In this document: piece by piece, positions 1-12,339 of the stretch
Layout of the letters: every line of letters begins with the position of its first letter
Position numbering within the stretch: position 1 is the first letter of the stretch
Assembly (NCBI GenBank): GCA_030847615.1
Contig: JAUMIR010000011.1
Location: 38,671,001-38,735,000, forward strand
Length of the DNA stretch: 64,000 nt
Direction of reading: 5' to 3'
From: Gambelia wislizenii
Taxonomy: Eukaryota > Chordata > Lepidosauria > Squamata > Crotaphytidae
The notes under the pieces: generated by a model
Database searches by the model: none
Seen by the model: only the letters and a program-made list of their open reading frames with translations
What the model was told of the DNA's origin: nothing
Program-made: the position numbers and the translations under genes

Positions 1-829
1 ATTATGAATTTGATATTTCCAATACTTATTTTTTTCCTGCTAGTTTGGGCACTGTTTACTGCAAGGAAGTTAAGTGTGCAAATCTGCTAAACTGAGGAAT
101 AGCAGCGCAAGGTTTTGCTAGTGGCTGGCTGGAAAAGTGAGGTGGCTGAACTGGTCTGCCAGGGCTAGGCATCTCTGCCCGCTCGAGAGATGTAACATTT
201 CCAGAAATTTTGAAGCCATGGAAACAGTCATTCTAGCTTCTCCGGGAAGAAGAGAATTCCAGTTGGGGCAGCAACCAAGCAAGACGGCCTTTGGAGGCGG
301 TGGCAGCAGCAGCCAGGAACACAATTTTATTGCACTTTAACTACCATGGATCCATCACGCTATGAAATTTTGGGACCTGTAGTTTGATGAGGTCTTTAAA
401 CTTCTGTTCCAGTGAGTTCTAGTGCCTCACCATAACACATATGCCAGGATTTCTCAGGATGTGGCCCTGGCATTTGTGGCATATTAAAGAGTTGTAACTG
501 TAGTGGGAATAAGACCTAGGTTTAGCCTGTTCCCTCCTGAGTAATTAAAACAATACTGTGTGCCACCCTGACTTTGCAGCCATCTGAGGTCCAGCCGCCC
601 CCATGGGAACGAGTCCCCCAATACCTCCTTGCTTGCTGGCTCAGCCACCCAACCAAGGCCCAGGCTGGGACATGATCCAGCAAGCAGATCAAGCAGGGTG
701 AACCAGAAACAAGGACATGCAAATCAACGTGATGCCTGAGCTGAATACCTGCCCAAACTGGTCTTACCAGAGGGCAAAGGTCTGCACTGCTAAAGGAAAT
801 CAGTATTCCTCCCCCTAGAGCTTTGGGAA

Positions 830-905
830 GTTACCTTTTTGAACTACAACTCCCAGAATCCTCCCCAGCCGTCGCATTCTAGGAATTGTAGTTCAAAAAA
901 GTAAC
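830..905. repeat. Short foldback element, 30-bp arms
   Basis: Arms 830-859 and 876-905 ('gttacctttttgaactacaa' against 'ttgtagttcaaaaaagtaac') are complementary except for three transition differences. The loop is 16 bases. The core 'actacaactcccagaatcc' is shared with many other sites in the window. Confidence 0.85.
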
Positions 906-1390
906 CATTCCCTAGCTCTCTCTTCCACCATTCTATTCATGTACCCAGAGGTCATGGAAAAAGCTGAGCTGAGGAGCAAGGGACACAGGAAATGCCCAGA
1001 GCCACCTCCAAACAGGAGGGACCAGTGCCAAAAGAGGGGGCAGGGAGCAGAGACAGCTACCCGAACTTTCAAGAGAGGCAGAGAAAAGGGGACCCAGCTC
1101 CAGAAAGCTGATCCATCTGAACAATCAACTAGCCAGACGAGGAGGGTTGAAAGGAAAGTGGATTCAACCTCCCAGCATCTCTGAAATGCTGGAAAGACAG
1201 TGCTGTCTCCTTACACTGGGTTTACTCTGCAGCCACACCATTGAGCAAAGCCATGTTCTTGGCAAGTCTTATGGAATGTCCCCTCGGCCTGTTTCCCTTC
1301 TCAGGGTGGACGGATACAAACCAGACCATTCTGCACCCCTCTCTTTCTCATGAACCACCATGCCCTTCAGCTGAGGCTCAAAGCCTGCTT

Positions 1391-1440
1391 TTTCGGGGTG
1401 TGCAGGCAGGTGTGGTCTTTCGGGGTGTGCAGGCAGGTAT
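1391..1440. repeat. 27-bp tandem duplication
   Basis: 'ttcggggtgtgcaggcaggt' occurs at 1392 and again at 1419, giving a near-perfect 27-bp direct repeat in noncoding sequence. Confidence 0.85.
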
Positions 1441-1864
1441 GGCTTTATGCACCCCATTGCTATTCACTTTCCTCAAACCCATCTCAAGCCACTTGGCCTA
1501 ATTCAGCGTCTGCTCCAAGGCAAAAAATCTGCAGAAGGGAGGAGACTGTCCACACACTTCCTCGCCCTCACCGGTGACGCCCACTCTTTAAATGCCGCCA
1601 CACCACGCTGGCTGTTTAACTGCTTCAGTGCTGACCAAAACCCACAAGGCTGCTGGGGTGGCCAGAAGGACAAAGTGGAAAATCCAGAGCTGTGCCAGGG
1701 TGAAGACCCAACCAAAAGGACACAAAGCAGGAAGACAAAGAAAATCTCATTTCTTGGAGGGAAATTGTTATTATTTCACCACTGGATCAATATTTTGGAT
1801 GGGTTCAGAGTTGCGCAGAAAGTAGATCTGAATTTACTGGGAGATTTCTGTGCTGCTGTCATGG

Positions 1865-2065
1865 TTTGAATGTTGGTTCAAATCCCCCCTCAGCCCTAGA
1901 AACTCACCCCCTAGGCAAGCAGCCACACTTTTTTGGCCTCAGAAGAAAGCAATGGCAACTCCCCCCTGAGTAAACCCTGCCAAAAAAAACCAAGGATGAA
2001 ACGTTAGGGTAAAGCCAGAAACAACCTGAAGGCACACACAACAGCAACAACAACAGCAACAACTC
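1865..2065 (+). mobile_element. tRNA-derived SINE, degenerate
   Basis: A B-box-like 'ggttcaaatccccc' is followed by 'ggcaactcccccctgagtaa', 'gaaacaacctgaaggcacac' and a (CAA)n tail. The 5' tRNA portion is weakened. Confidence 0.6.
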
Positions 2066-3001
2066 TGTGCAATTTGCAGAAGATTAGTAAGGATTCCTGA
2101 TTGTTTAACAAGAGCAACAACAAAATAATTATTCCACATACACACCCTGAAAATTATACTGCTCAAATGACCAGGTTGGGAAAAGGTTTTTCACCACCAC
2201 CCATCTATGAATTGGCCTTTATTGGCTGTTCCTCATTACCTCCCAATAACTGTTTTTAAACCACTCGTTAAACAAAGATCATTCATCAGTCCTGTAACCT
2301 TTGTATTTCTGTTCTCCCCAAACCCTCTCCCATCTTGCATGTGCATAAATATGGGCCAACCGGGGAAGCGGGGCTGCTCTCCAGGAAGCTTATTATGCCA
2401 AGTAAGACCTGCTAGTCTTCAACACTTCCTCAAGACTGTTGCTGTTTTGGTTTTCCTGAACTGAAGGAAGCTGAGAGTTAACACCAAGAGGAATTCTTCT
2501 GTGCAGGAGGAATGTGAGCTCCATTCAGTTCTGCTACTCAAAAACAAATTCCTAGGCTCACAATTTGTTACTTCTAAGCATGTGCCTTTCAGCGCCTTTC
2601 ACACTGAGTGCTGGCTGGAGCATCCCAGGGTTCTAGCAGAAGAAAACAAAGCAGGTTCCTAACACAGCTTGGGAAATTTATTCTTTTGAACTACAACTCC
2701 CAGAATCCCCCCCCCCAGTCTGTATGGCCAGTGGTGGACCTAGAAGCCTGAAGTGTCCCCATATCAGTCCTAGGTAAAACACTCAGTGCCAGAATCCTCC
2801 TGAACCCTCTGTGGGTTGCATACTTTTGGCAACAACAATAACAAAATAAATAAATGTGAGTCATACTACAGCATGCACAAAACATAAACCAGAAGCTACA
2901 TGACCTGCAAAATGCAACCATCACCCACAACTCCAAAATCCCAAGACACACACACACACACACTGGAGAAAAGGCAACTGCATTCATTCATCAGAAACCA
3001 T

Positions 3002-3236
3002 GAGAGCCCACGTGGGGTAGTGGGTTTTGAGGATTGGACTAGGACTCTGGAGACCAGGGTTCGAAACCCTGCTCAGCCATGAAAACCCACTGAGTGACCT
3101 TGGACAAGTCACACTTTCTCCGCCTCAGAGAAAGGCAAAGGCAAACCTCATCTGAACAAAGTTGGCCAAAAAAGCCCCATGATATGGCAACTTAGGGTCA
3201 CCATATGTTGACTACAACTTGAAGGCACACAACAAC
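3002..3236 (+). mobile_element. tRNA-derived SINE, near full length
   Basis: Order: A-box-like 'gtggggtagtgggttttgag', B box 'ggttcgaaaccc', 'gccatgaaaacccactgagt', 'gacaagtcacactttctc', then the RTE-like tail 'ttgactacaacttgaaggc' and 'acacaacaac'. The tRNA-like head is a SINE promoter, not a tRNA gene. Confidence 0.9.
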
Positions 3237-3835
3237 TTAGAAATCAGTCAGTTGGCCGACTTCAAAGTGATACACACACACACACTGCTGGCCAATGGCC
3301 TTGCCTTTGTTATTTTGTCTCTGCTCAGGTGGGCACACCTTGCCACACCTTAGCTTAGAAGCAAAAAGAAAGAAAGGGTGACAGGAACTCCCAGGCACCC
3401 AGAGTTAGCAGGGGCTGGCTGAGTAGAAATGGAGCCCTTACAGCAAATACTGTACAAGCCTTGCCCTGCTGCTAGAGTGGAGGAATGGGGACCACTGAGT
3501 CTTGGGTAACCCCCAAAAATGGCAGGAAAGGAAAAGCCCTCCCTTATGCACATAAAGACAGGAGCTGGCATTCCATGGTAGACTGCCTCTGAAAATGGAG
3601 GCTCCATTGTGCTACCAGGTGTGCTAACACCCACTGACAGACCCACTTGCCACTGAATGTGGGCAGGGGAGGAGAGAGGTAGGCTGCCTGCCAAGGGCCC
3701 AATCCTGCCACGCAGGAACAGATGGGATGGCCCAAAGCTGGCCCCCTCCCAAGCCAGCCAGCTGCCCCCCTGACATCAGAGTGGCCTGACTTCCACGCAC
3801 TTGATGCCAGCCCGCCCAATGGGATCGGGGATTCA

Positions 3836-3985
3836 TAGAACCATAGAGTTGGAAGAGACCCCAAAGGCCATCCAGTCCAACCCCCTTCTGCCACGCAGGA
3901 ATCGCGATCACAGCATCCCCGACTGATGGCCACCCAGCCTCTGTTTAAAGACCTCCAAGGAAGGAAGGAGACTCCACCACGATTC
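3836..3985 (-). mobile_element. CR1 LINE 3' fragment, inverted
   Basis: The plus strand reads 'atagagttggaagagacc', 'ccatccagtccaaccccc' and then 'cctctgtttaaagacctcc', which is the reverse complement of the CR1 ORF2 end and 3' UTR. A foldback motif 'gattctgggagctgtagtc' follows directly. Confidence 0.85.
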
Positions 3986-4059
3986 TGGGAGCTGTAGTCC
4001 AGCATCTGAGGAATGCAAGGCTTTAAAAACGTGGTCTCTGCAGGAAGGCCAACAGAGGC

Positions 4060-4760
4060 CGGGATCAGCCACAGGCGGACCGGGCTTGGGGGCCCATTGG
4101 GAGGCGGGGGTCCGGGGAGGGGGTTCTAGGCGCGCGCTCCCGAGGCCCTTCCTTCCCGGCCGGCGGAGCGAGGAGGGCACTCTGCGCGCCCTCAGAGGCC
4201 CCCTTCCCTCCCTTGCCTTGCCTTGCCTTCCCTTCCCTTCCCGGTGTCCTGGCTGGGACCTTCCGCCCGCCGCCCTGGCGCAGGGGGAGCCGTCCGCGGC
4301 CTGGCCCCCGGCCCCTCCATCCCTGCCCCAACCTCCCTCCTCACCGTGGCCCAGGCTCCGGGCGCGGCGCTCGCCCCTTCCGCGGGGAGGATCATCCCGA
4401 GCCGGGCGCGGGGCTGGGCTGGGCTGGGCGAGTGGCGGGCTCGGTCGGAGGGGACCAGGCGCTCCGGGGAGGCGAGGGCGCAGCGCCGGGCAGGGGAGAA
4501 GCAGCCTCGGCCGCCGCCTTGCCCTTGGCCTCGGCCGCCTGCCCTGGCTGGCTTGCTGGCTGGCTTGCCTCTGCTCCTCTCCGCCGCCTCCTTCGCCTCC
4601 TCCGGCGCCTGCCGGGCGTGGGTGGGACCACTAGGCAGCCCCACCCTGGGGAGGGGTCTCTCTCCGGGTGGAAAATAGGTCACCCGAGGAGGAGGAGGAG
4701 GAGGAGGAGGAGGAGGCGGAGGAGGAAGCCGGAGGGGACCCTCGCCCGGCCACTCGTCCC
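4060..4760. promoter_or_regulatory. CpG island A, candidate minus-strand promoter
   Basis: The block is dense in CG dinucleotides and GC boxes, unlike its flanks, and ends at a (GGA)n tract. On the minus strand an ATG at 4395-4393 opens 17 codons (MILPAEGASAAPGAWAT) that end exactly at a CACG|GTGAGG donor with its GT at 4344-4343. That is the shape of a first coding exon, but no following exon was found to the left. The long open frames across the block in other frames are expected from base composition. Confidence 0.45.
4687..4727. repeat. (GGA)n microsatellite at edge of CpG island A
   Basis: Mirror-symmetric homopurine tract capable of triplex formation. The acidic or leucine-rich open frames across it are by-products. 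Confidence 0.95.
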
Positions 4761-5749
4761 TTTTGGGCTGGGGAGCCCCCTCGACTCCCCTTTGCAGAAG
4801 CTTGGCTGGACAGCCAGCGGACTCTTCCAGTGCGCTTGGAACGCATCTGCAGAAAGGCCCGCGTTTGGGAGGCAGTCAGGGATGCTGGGAGCTGCACTCC
4901 CCAAGACCTCTGCGGAGGGTTTTGTTTTTTTAAAAAAAGTTAGGGGCGAATTTCGTGGTACCCCGAAATCCCAACGGATGCATTTCGGAGACTCGGTTTC
5001 TCCGCGGTCGCTTTTGCTGAAATACATTTGGGGGGGGGGGCTAAGGGTCCCACAAGAGGCTTCCCTTCTCCCCCGCCCATGGGGAAAAAAGCCTTTTGGG
5101 AAACGGGCCGATAACGAGTTTTGGCGGAGCAACGATAAGGAGCGGGGCCCGTTTGTTTCCAGGGCATTTTTGTGGGCATTTCAACCAAACTCTGAGCTCA
5201 GCCTGTCCGTCCCCTCGGGGCCCCGGGGAGAGAGACTGGCTGGCCCCCAAAGGGCCCCAAATGGGAGGGGGCCCATTGCACCACCGCCCCCCAAATGACA
5301 TTTTCCATTAGCCCCAAATGCCTAGAGGCTGGAAAGGGTTCCTCCTGCTGCCTAAACCCTGCCTCTAAAAGGCTCCCCTAAGCCTTCAGTTACCGAAATG
5401 CTAGAAGTTGGGGGGCTGAGCTGAAGGAACATTTCTCCCCCCACACACACACACATCTGTCCAGTCTATGTTTTGGGTCCCAGAGGTGGGAGAAAGGTAG
5501 CTATGAATGGATTATGATGGTGCTCTGGGAGCGATTCCAAGCAGATGGACAAACCATCTGAATGAAATGGCCACAGGGAGGGTCACAACAGCACAACCAC
5601 CCAAAGTGGCACTGCTTGTGATTTGTCGCCTGGTCTGGCCAAACCTCCCTGATGCCTAGATCCATGAGTCTGAATCCAGGAGGGTCCCAGGGGCCAGTCT
5701 GTGACACCGAGGCAGTGAAATCAACTGCAAGAAGGCCACCTTTTCTCCT

Positions 5750-5855
5750 CCGGTCCAGGGCTGGGCAGCTGCGGCCCCTTCAGATGGCCTTGGGGCCAAC
5801 AACTCCCATCAGCCCTTGCCAGCACAGCCAGTCATGGATGCTGGAGTCCAAAAGG
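5750..5855. repeat. Foldback element of the 'aactcccatcagccc' type
   Basis: 'cttcagatggccttggggcc', 'aacaactcccatcagccct' and 'ggatgctggagtccaaaag' form imperfect facing arms. Confidence 0.6.
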
Positions 5856-7304
5856 GGAAAACAATACACCCAAGCTAGTCCAAAGCGCTTTCCTGGAGGA
5901 GGAGGAAGAGGAGGAGTGGCCCCCAGCCACAGGAGGAGGAAGAGGCCATGAAGGTGAGGTGACCCTTGGAGGCTGGGCACTGGACCCTCCCTTCAGCAGA
6001 GGCTGTGGCAAGAAGAGAAACACGCCTTGCGTCTCCTCCTCCCCCACCCTGACCCACCCCAATGACATTCCAACCCCCCCATTGTTCTGTCACTCAGTCC
6101 TGGACCCTGCCTGCCTGTGATCCCCCCCCCTTGTTCAGGAGTTGCATGCATGTCTTTTCCCCACCCACCCCTTGCAAATTGCAATAAAGCCTCCCTTAAG
6201 AGGCAGCCAGGGAGAGAAGGCTGGCTTCCTCCAGGGCTGGGGCACTGGGTGGGGTGGACAGCCAGAATGAAGGGCCTCTCCCCACCCCAGCCCCACCCTC
6301 TCCCCTCTCACAGTGCTGGAACAAACAAAACCCCGAAGGGGCCCAGCCTGGGGAGGGTGGGGTGGGGAAGAGAGCAAAAAGGGGGGTGCCTCTCTGCCTG
6401 TTGGGAGCCTTTGTTATTTATGGGCAGTGCAGACCCAGGGCCAGCCCCCCAAGACAGGGGGTGACAGCTTGGCCATTCAGGAACAGGGACAAGAAGACCA
6501 GGCACACCCCCACACACACACCCAAATGCCTTGGCCAGGTGCCCCAGGATGGGTGGGGGTGGGGTGCCCATAGAGGGGTACACTCTGGTGCCCCCCTCAG
6601 CACTGGCTGGCAGATAAGAGAGGGGGTTCCCCACCAGAGAAAGGGAGCCCAGAGCAGCTGGGAAGAGGGAGCAGGAGGAGGACCAGGATGGGGGGGTCAA
6701 CTGTTTTTACGCCACCCTGAAGGTGGGGGCTTAAAGAGCCTTCTGTCCCTCCCACCCACCCACCCATTATCCCCCTTCCTGGAGTGGAGCCAGAGGCAGC
6801 CATCTGGGAGTGGGGAGTGGGTGCAGCCACAGGCCCCAGAAAGGAACCCCAACTGTGCTCCACTAACCATAAGAAGGGATGGGGAAACAGCCCATCCTTG
6901 CAGGAGTGTGTGTTTGGATGCTGGGTGGAGGTGGGGATAAGACTCTGCCCAAATGCCAAAAGCCTGCCCCATGGGTCTGATTGCACAAAGCCCTTGGCAA
7001 GGGGAGGGGGAGTTGGCACAACAGGGCATCCTCAGCAATGGTATGGCGGGTAGACTAGACAGCTCAGACCCTCACTTGGTCCCCATCCCTCAGCAGGGCT
7101 GACACAGAAGGTGCACAGAGCCAAGGAGGCGCTGGATGCAAACCCAGGATGAGTGGCCAGTTGTGCCCTGCCTAGGGGGACTGACTGCCATTAGTTGCTG
7201 TCATTGGCATAGTCATGGGGTGTGGGGGTGAGGATGAAGAAGCAGCAGAGGCATGTAAATGGTTCTCCTCTTGCTGCCCTTCTGCGGGAAGGTAAAATAT
7301 CAGT

Positions 7305-7360
7305 AAGAGCTGTAGAGTTGGAAGGGACCCCAAGGGTCATCAAGCCCAACCCCCATATCC
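7305..7360 (-). mobile_element. Short CR1 3' fragment, inverted
   Basis: 'tgtagagttggaagggac' followed by 'catcaagcccaaccccca' is the inverted CR1 terminus; the rest of the element is missing. Confidence 0.65.
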
Positions 7361-8649
7361 AACCTTCTGGGGGTAACCTTCTGCAGGGGCTGAACCTGCT
7401 CTCAGTGGCCCTACCCTTCCGAGCCGAAAGGCAGATAATCTACCACTAAGGCCTTAGCCCAAACTAAAGGAGGCCTCTCCTAGTTTCCTACTTCACATGT
7501 TAGAATATGGAGTACTGCAGGTGCAGCCCAACACCTGCAGTTGGACTGCAGTTCCCCTCGGTCCCAAGCAGTGCAGTTAGATGTAGAGGAAGATGGGGGC
7601 TGGAACCCAAAGGTCCATGCCTTCTCCTTCTCTACATGGAGATGCTGGTTGATTGCCACAGCAACAACAAGTTTTAACATGGGAATCATGCAGCCTATCA
7701 TAAGTTGGTCTTGGGCTGCAAGTCCCAGCCGCTCCTCAGCCGTGATGGGGAAATGCTGGAAGTTGCACCTGGAGGACCTCTTGATTCCCACTCCTGTTTT
7801 AATGGGTTTGGGACTTCATTTTCTAAACCTGGAGTAAACCCAGAATATCCAAGGCAGTCTAGACTTCTGAACTGACCGCAGGAGAGGTTTAAAATGGAAG
7901 GAAATCTGCAGAACTTGGGAAGCAAGTAATCCATCCCTGGTGGCCAGCCCCCATGGGAACCTTGCCTCTGGAAGAGACTGAGCATCCTGTCCGTTTGTGC
8001 ATGTTCCCACCCTTTCCTCTTCCTTAAAAAAATAAAGAAGGGTGGGGAGAGAAAGGAGCAAGGGAAGAGTTGACTGACTGGTTTGGAGAAGGAGTGGTCT
8101 TTTTCTGGGTCATTGGAGGAAGATCCAGTGGGGGGTGCAAGGCCCTGCGCTACCACCAATGTGCAGAGGAGACAGCACCGAAAACTCCCATAATCCTCTA
8201 GCCGGCCAAGCCGGCAAAAGCACTGTGTTTTTCATCTCTGACAAGACTAGCTTTGTCCAATGTGCTGAACTACAACTACCATACTCCCCTAACCAACACA
8301 AATGAAATCAACAGCATTCCTCAGGGATTTGCAGACAGCTGCCAAATGCCCCTTTGCAAGCAGGGGCTACTCAAAGTACCAGTGCCCGTTTGGAAGCCAT
8401 CAGCAACCAGTCCCTGGCAAGTTTTTGGGGAAGAAAGGAATAACTGTAGCCCATGGACACAAAGATGGTGCCAGTCCCTGGCATGCTGGGGAGGGGAGGA
8501 ATAATTGCCCGCCCGACATCGGATCGCTTGAAAGGCAGCGATCTCGGCAGCCCTGCCAGGTGTTTCAGAGACCCAAGAAGTTTGAGCTGAAAAGTCAACT
8601 GGGCTGATCCAAGCCTTTCGATCCACCTTTGAGCCTTGCTGTTCTTGTT

Positions 8650-8868
8650 CTGTCTTCATGCCAACTTGATTTATGGCGACCCTATGACAGGGCTTTCTTG
8701 GCAAGATTTCTTCAGGGAGGCTTGCCATGGCTTTCCTCCTTGGCAATGAGGGAGAGAGTGAGACTTGCCCAAGGCCGCCCTGTGGCTTTCCAGGGCTGAA
8801 CAAGGATCTGAACCCCGGCCCCCCACATAAGTCTTAGTCCAGTGCTCAAGCCATGACACCCCATTGGC
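8650..8868 (-). mobile_element. tRNA-derived SINE, inverted
   Basis: The plus strand shows 'ttatggcgaccctatgac', 'ttcttggcaagatttcttc', 'gacttgcccaaggccgccc' and the inverted B box 'ggatctgaaccccg'. Confidence 0.9.
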
Positions 8869-9519
8869 TCCCCACCTCTGAGCTAACACAGAACAACCTA
8901 CCCACAGTGTTTATCCTACCCAGCTGCCTGTTTGTAACTGGCATCCAAATCATGCTGGGTGCTTACACAGAAAACTCGTGGGAAGCAGAAGAAGGAATGC
9001 TATGTGTGCGCGCGCATGCCCACCCACACACCCGCACATGTGGTCTTTGCTGCTGTGGCCTGTTTTCTCTCCTTTCTTTGCCTCACCATCCTCTGCTTCC
9101 ATCTTGGGCAAATGCTCATCAGCACCATATGGTAGACCCTGAGACTTAAAACATCCCTGGAAAATCCAAGAAAGCAGCTGGAAGTCCCGACTGAGCAAAC
9201 GTCTTGCAGCACAGAAAGGAGGAAGGATCAGGGAAGCAAAGATTAGCAGAGCAGCAACAAGGAAAGCAACCATGACCACACCGCCCAAAGCAAAACCCAA
9301 GAGGGTGAGCCAAGAGGGGAGGAAGAGCAAAGCTCCCAAAGCCACCACCCATAACCTCCAAGAGGGCAGCCCCCCTCTCCCCCACCACCCCCTGCCCCAC
9401 CACAGTGTGGGAAAGGGGCCAGGCAAGCAAGCAGAGCCAAACCTCCCCTCCCCTCGCCCCCCCCCATGGTCAACAGGCCACTCTGGCTGGGTGAAGCATG
9501 CACAGCGCCCAGCCCCCTC

Positions 9520-9580
9520 TGGCCCCGCCCCAGCCAGGGCCAATCAGCGCAGGGGCAGCCCCACCCCTCCCGGCCTCCTC
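9520..9580 (+). promoter_or_regulatory. GC-box and CCAAT-box cluster
   Basis: 'ggccccgcccc' is followed by 'gccaatcagcg' and 'ccccacccct' in the spacing of a TATA-less promoter. An ATG with an open frame (9608-9783, starting MEAAQPPGEREAAG) lies downstream, but no splice partner or known protein is seen. Confidence 0.3.
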
Positions 9581-9737
9581 CCAAGGCCAGCCAGGGCAAA
9601 GCAGCCATGGAAGCTGCCCAGCCCCCTGGCGAGAGGGAGGCGGCTGGTCAAAGGCACATGGGACAGAGTTCAGGCAAAAATGGGAGAGGGGAGAGGGAGG
9701 CTGATAGCATCCCTAGGACCCAGGGGCGGCCCCTGCT

Positions 9738-9872
9738 TGTCACAGAATCCTGGAGTTGGAAGGGACCCACAAGGGCCATCTAGTCCAACCCTCTCCCATG
9801 CAAGAATTCACAGCTGAAGCACTCCCAAGAGATGACCATCAAACCTCTCTTGGGAGACCTCCAAAGAAGTCC
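9738..9872 (-). mobile_element. CR1 LINE 3' fragment, inverted
   Basis: Reverse complement of the CR1 3' end: 'cacagaatcctggagttgg', 'ccatctagtccaaccctct' and 'cctctcttgggagacctcc' appear in the expected order. Confidence 0.8.
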
Positions 9873-10286
9873 ATAAGCAAGATGTGACAGCAAGAGACTT
9901 TCCTTGCTTGGCTTTGCTCCCCAGTTAAATGTGTTCAGTGGAAGGAGCCGATTGTTGCTGGATATGGAGGCTCCATGCTTGCTCCTCATTCAGCCCAGAG
10001 CCAGGAAGGAAAAAAGTATGTTTAGCAGGGCACTGATTTTACCACCACTTCAACACAATGGACCACAAATGGAGGACACAAACAGGGGGCTTCCTAGCAT
10101 ACCTATGGCTCCTCACTCACCTGACAGGTTCTCAACAAAATTTCAGATCTTTAGCTCATAGGATGAGTGGCTCTTGTATTGCACATTCTTGCCAGTCTGC
10201 TCTGGTGTTTGCAAAGTATGTCTTTTTCTTCTAAATTTATAAATTGACATACTTCTGCATTCATAGGTAATCCCCCCCATTGCATG

Positions 10287-10289
<3 letters not shown>

Positions 10290-10317
<28 letters not shown>
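10290..10317. repeat. (AC)14 microsatellite
   Basis: Uninterrupted dinucleotide tract, likely polymorphic. Confidence 0.97.
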
Positions 10318-10320
<3 letters not shown>

Positions 10321-11081
10321 TATGTAGAAACTACTAGTTTGTTGAGGCTGATCCCACTTTGCTTCCCAAACAGCCCAGTTTGGTATCAGTAAGGAGTGAT
10401 AAGCAAATGGAATGGAGCAAATCTCTATTCCCCTCTTCTCAGAGTTTGGGAGACATTCCTTTTTTGTTTTTACTAGGGTTCACAGAAGTTAAACACCCAC
10501 AGCCAGTACAGCCATGACCCATGCTGGCTGGGGAGTTTGGGGGAGTTGCAATCCCAAAAGGGTAACTTTCGAAAGTGCTGCCTTTTCTTTTTGTCCCTGC
10601 TCTTTTGTCTCATAAGCTCTTGAGATAAGGCAGGGGTCTTTTCAACTGAAACACTGAACACTTCCTGCAAAGCCACGAGCTCGGAGAGCTGAAGAAGGGT
10701 GTGCTTCCCTGTGAAGATAAAACTTGCTTCACAGGTCTTGCAATTGCAGGATGTTGCCCAAGAGGGGAGGGAAAGATTCCAGAGAGGTATGCTACCCTGA
10801 CTCCATTGGAACGAGAAGACAGGAGAAGTGAAGCCGGGCTTTCATTGAGCCATTCTTTTTTTTTTTTTTAATGGATGCAAGCTTTTGAGTTGTACAGAAC
10901 TCTTCTTCACAGGCGCCATAACTAGAGCAAAATGATAGATATACATTAAAATCTACAGGCATTCTGTGCACAGGCAAAAAGAACCCAAGTCCTCTGAAAG
11001 CCACCTAACAGATTTTAAAGATGACTGCAATGCTCATTTAGCAGAGAGTATACCTGTCTGCACAGATTGTTGGGTTTCACA

Positions 11082-11851
11082 GGGGCCTTTCACACTACAT
11101 AATTATAGCACTATGATTCCACTTCAACTGCTATGGCTGCATCCTATGGAAGCCTGGGATTTATAGTGTAGTGAGGCACAATAGCTCTGTGGCTGAGAAT
11201 TCCAAATGCCCCTCCGGTCATAACTCATCTCCTGGAGTTGGGCAATTCAGATGGAGAGAAGGAGGCAGTTGGTCAGGAATCTGCAGTTCCTGATAATGAA
11301 CTGGAAGATGAGGCAGAGGGGAGGTTGCAGATGCTGAAGGCCTGTCGCCATCATTCATGGAGCAATGGAGACAAAGATATTGCATGGTTTGAGAGCTTGT
11401 TAAGTAAGAGATGCTGACCTAATTAGCCACCTGGTGTTTTGGAGATAGCGGCCCATAAATCACCAAGCAGCTCCCCAGCGGCTCACAACTGTCTTATCTG
11501 AATGACTGACAGTACTCTTTGGCATTCATGTTTTCTTGATCTCAGACTGACTATGCTTTGACAACTCCATTTACTTGTTGCTGGCTTCTTGTATCTAGGC
11601 TGCTGAGTTGTTATAACAACTCCTGGACCTGCTGATGACCACCTTCTGGTTTCTCCCTTCATCTTGTTGGGCAATTTGTGACTGAGCTGGGCTGAATTAA
11701 CTAAACAGCTCTTGTATTCTAACCATTTGATTCCTGGGATATTTTCTGACTGGAACACAGGACACCTCTCTAAACTGCAAATTCCAGGAGTCCATAGGAT
11801 GTTGTCATGGCAGATAAAGTATAGTTATAGTGCTACCACTATGTTGTATAA
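11082..11851. mobile_element. Palindromic MITE split by a 548-bp insertion
   Basis: The left half (11082-11215: 'cacactacataattatagc', 'gaagcctgggatttatagtg') and right half (11764-11851: 'taaactgcaaattccaggag', 'catggcagataaagtatag') are complementary halves of the ~180-bp foldback family. The interruption runs from about 11216 to 11763. Confidence 0.75.
11216..11763. mobile_element. Insertion in MITE, possible solo LTR
   Basis: The insert is flanked by 'cctcc' on the left and 'cctct' on the right, which would be a diverged 5-bp target duplication. Its right end is 'acaggaca'. No long coding frame, primer-binding site or gag/pol motif is seen. A solo LTR is an inference from size and target duplication. 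Confidence 0.35.
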
Positions 11852-12339
11852 AAACATCCAAAGGAATATTTGCTCCCCAATGAGCAAAAGAGAAAAGATG
11901 ATTTACTGAGTTGTGACTTGTAACGTGACCTTGTGCTCTGACCCACAAATGTCCCACTGGCAACAAGAACCCAGAAACATTGGAGAGGAAAAGAGAGACG
12001 GCTACAGCTGAGAGGAAGAAACCCTGCTCTGAATGCAAACACCCCTGATTCAGTTACTGGCACCTCCAGTTTAAAGGGAGTAAGTGCTGAGAAACACCTG
12101 GGAGAATATATGTCAGATCAGGGCCCTTTAGGCCAGAAAGGCAGAGAGTCTCACTTGGCTGAAGGCAGCTTTTCATGCTCACAAGAAGCTCCATGGCCCT
12201 TTTCCATTCAGCTGGAATGTCTCCTCCTGGCCTGCAGACACCAAAAACTAGGGATGAAAGGAATATTCCTAATTGTTCATTCCTAGGTTTGATAGTTCCT
12301 AAGTTTCCTAATGGTCAGGAAATCTCATCAGGAAGAATA

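Larger units (their letters stand above)
5000..8640. other. Noncoding stretch
   Basis: Apart from one foldback and one short CR1 piece, I see poly-C and poly-G runs, GGGTGG-rich tracts (6540-6780) and overlapping open frames without recognisable domains. No exon is supported. Confidence 0.5.

Noticed and set aside
3055..3070. tRNA gene, from a good B box
   Set aside because: The B box lies in a SINE with weak A box and no acceptor stem or anticodon arm; the same applies to the other SINE heads.
4213..5298. 361-codon open frame across CpG island A
   Set aside because: Driven by base composition and a (GGA)n tract; no domain, and it runs through repeat-like sequence.
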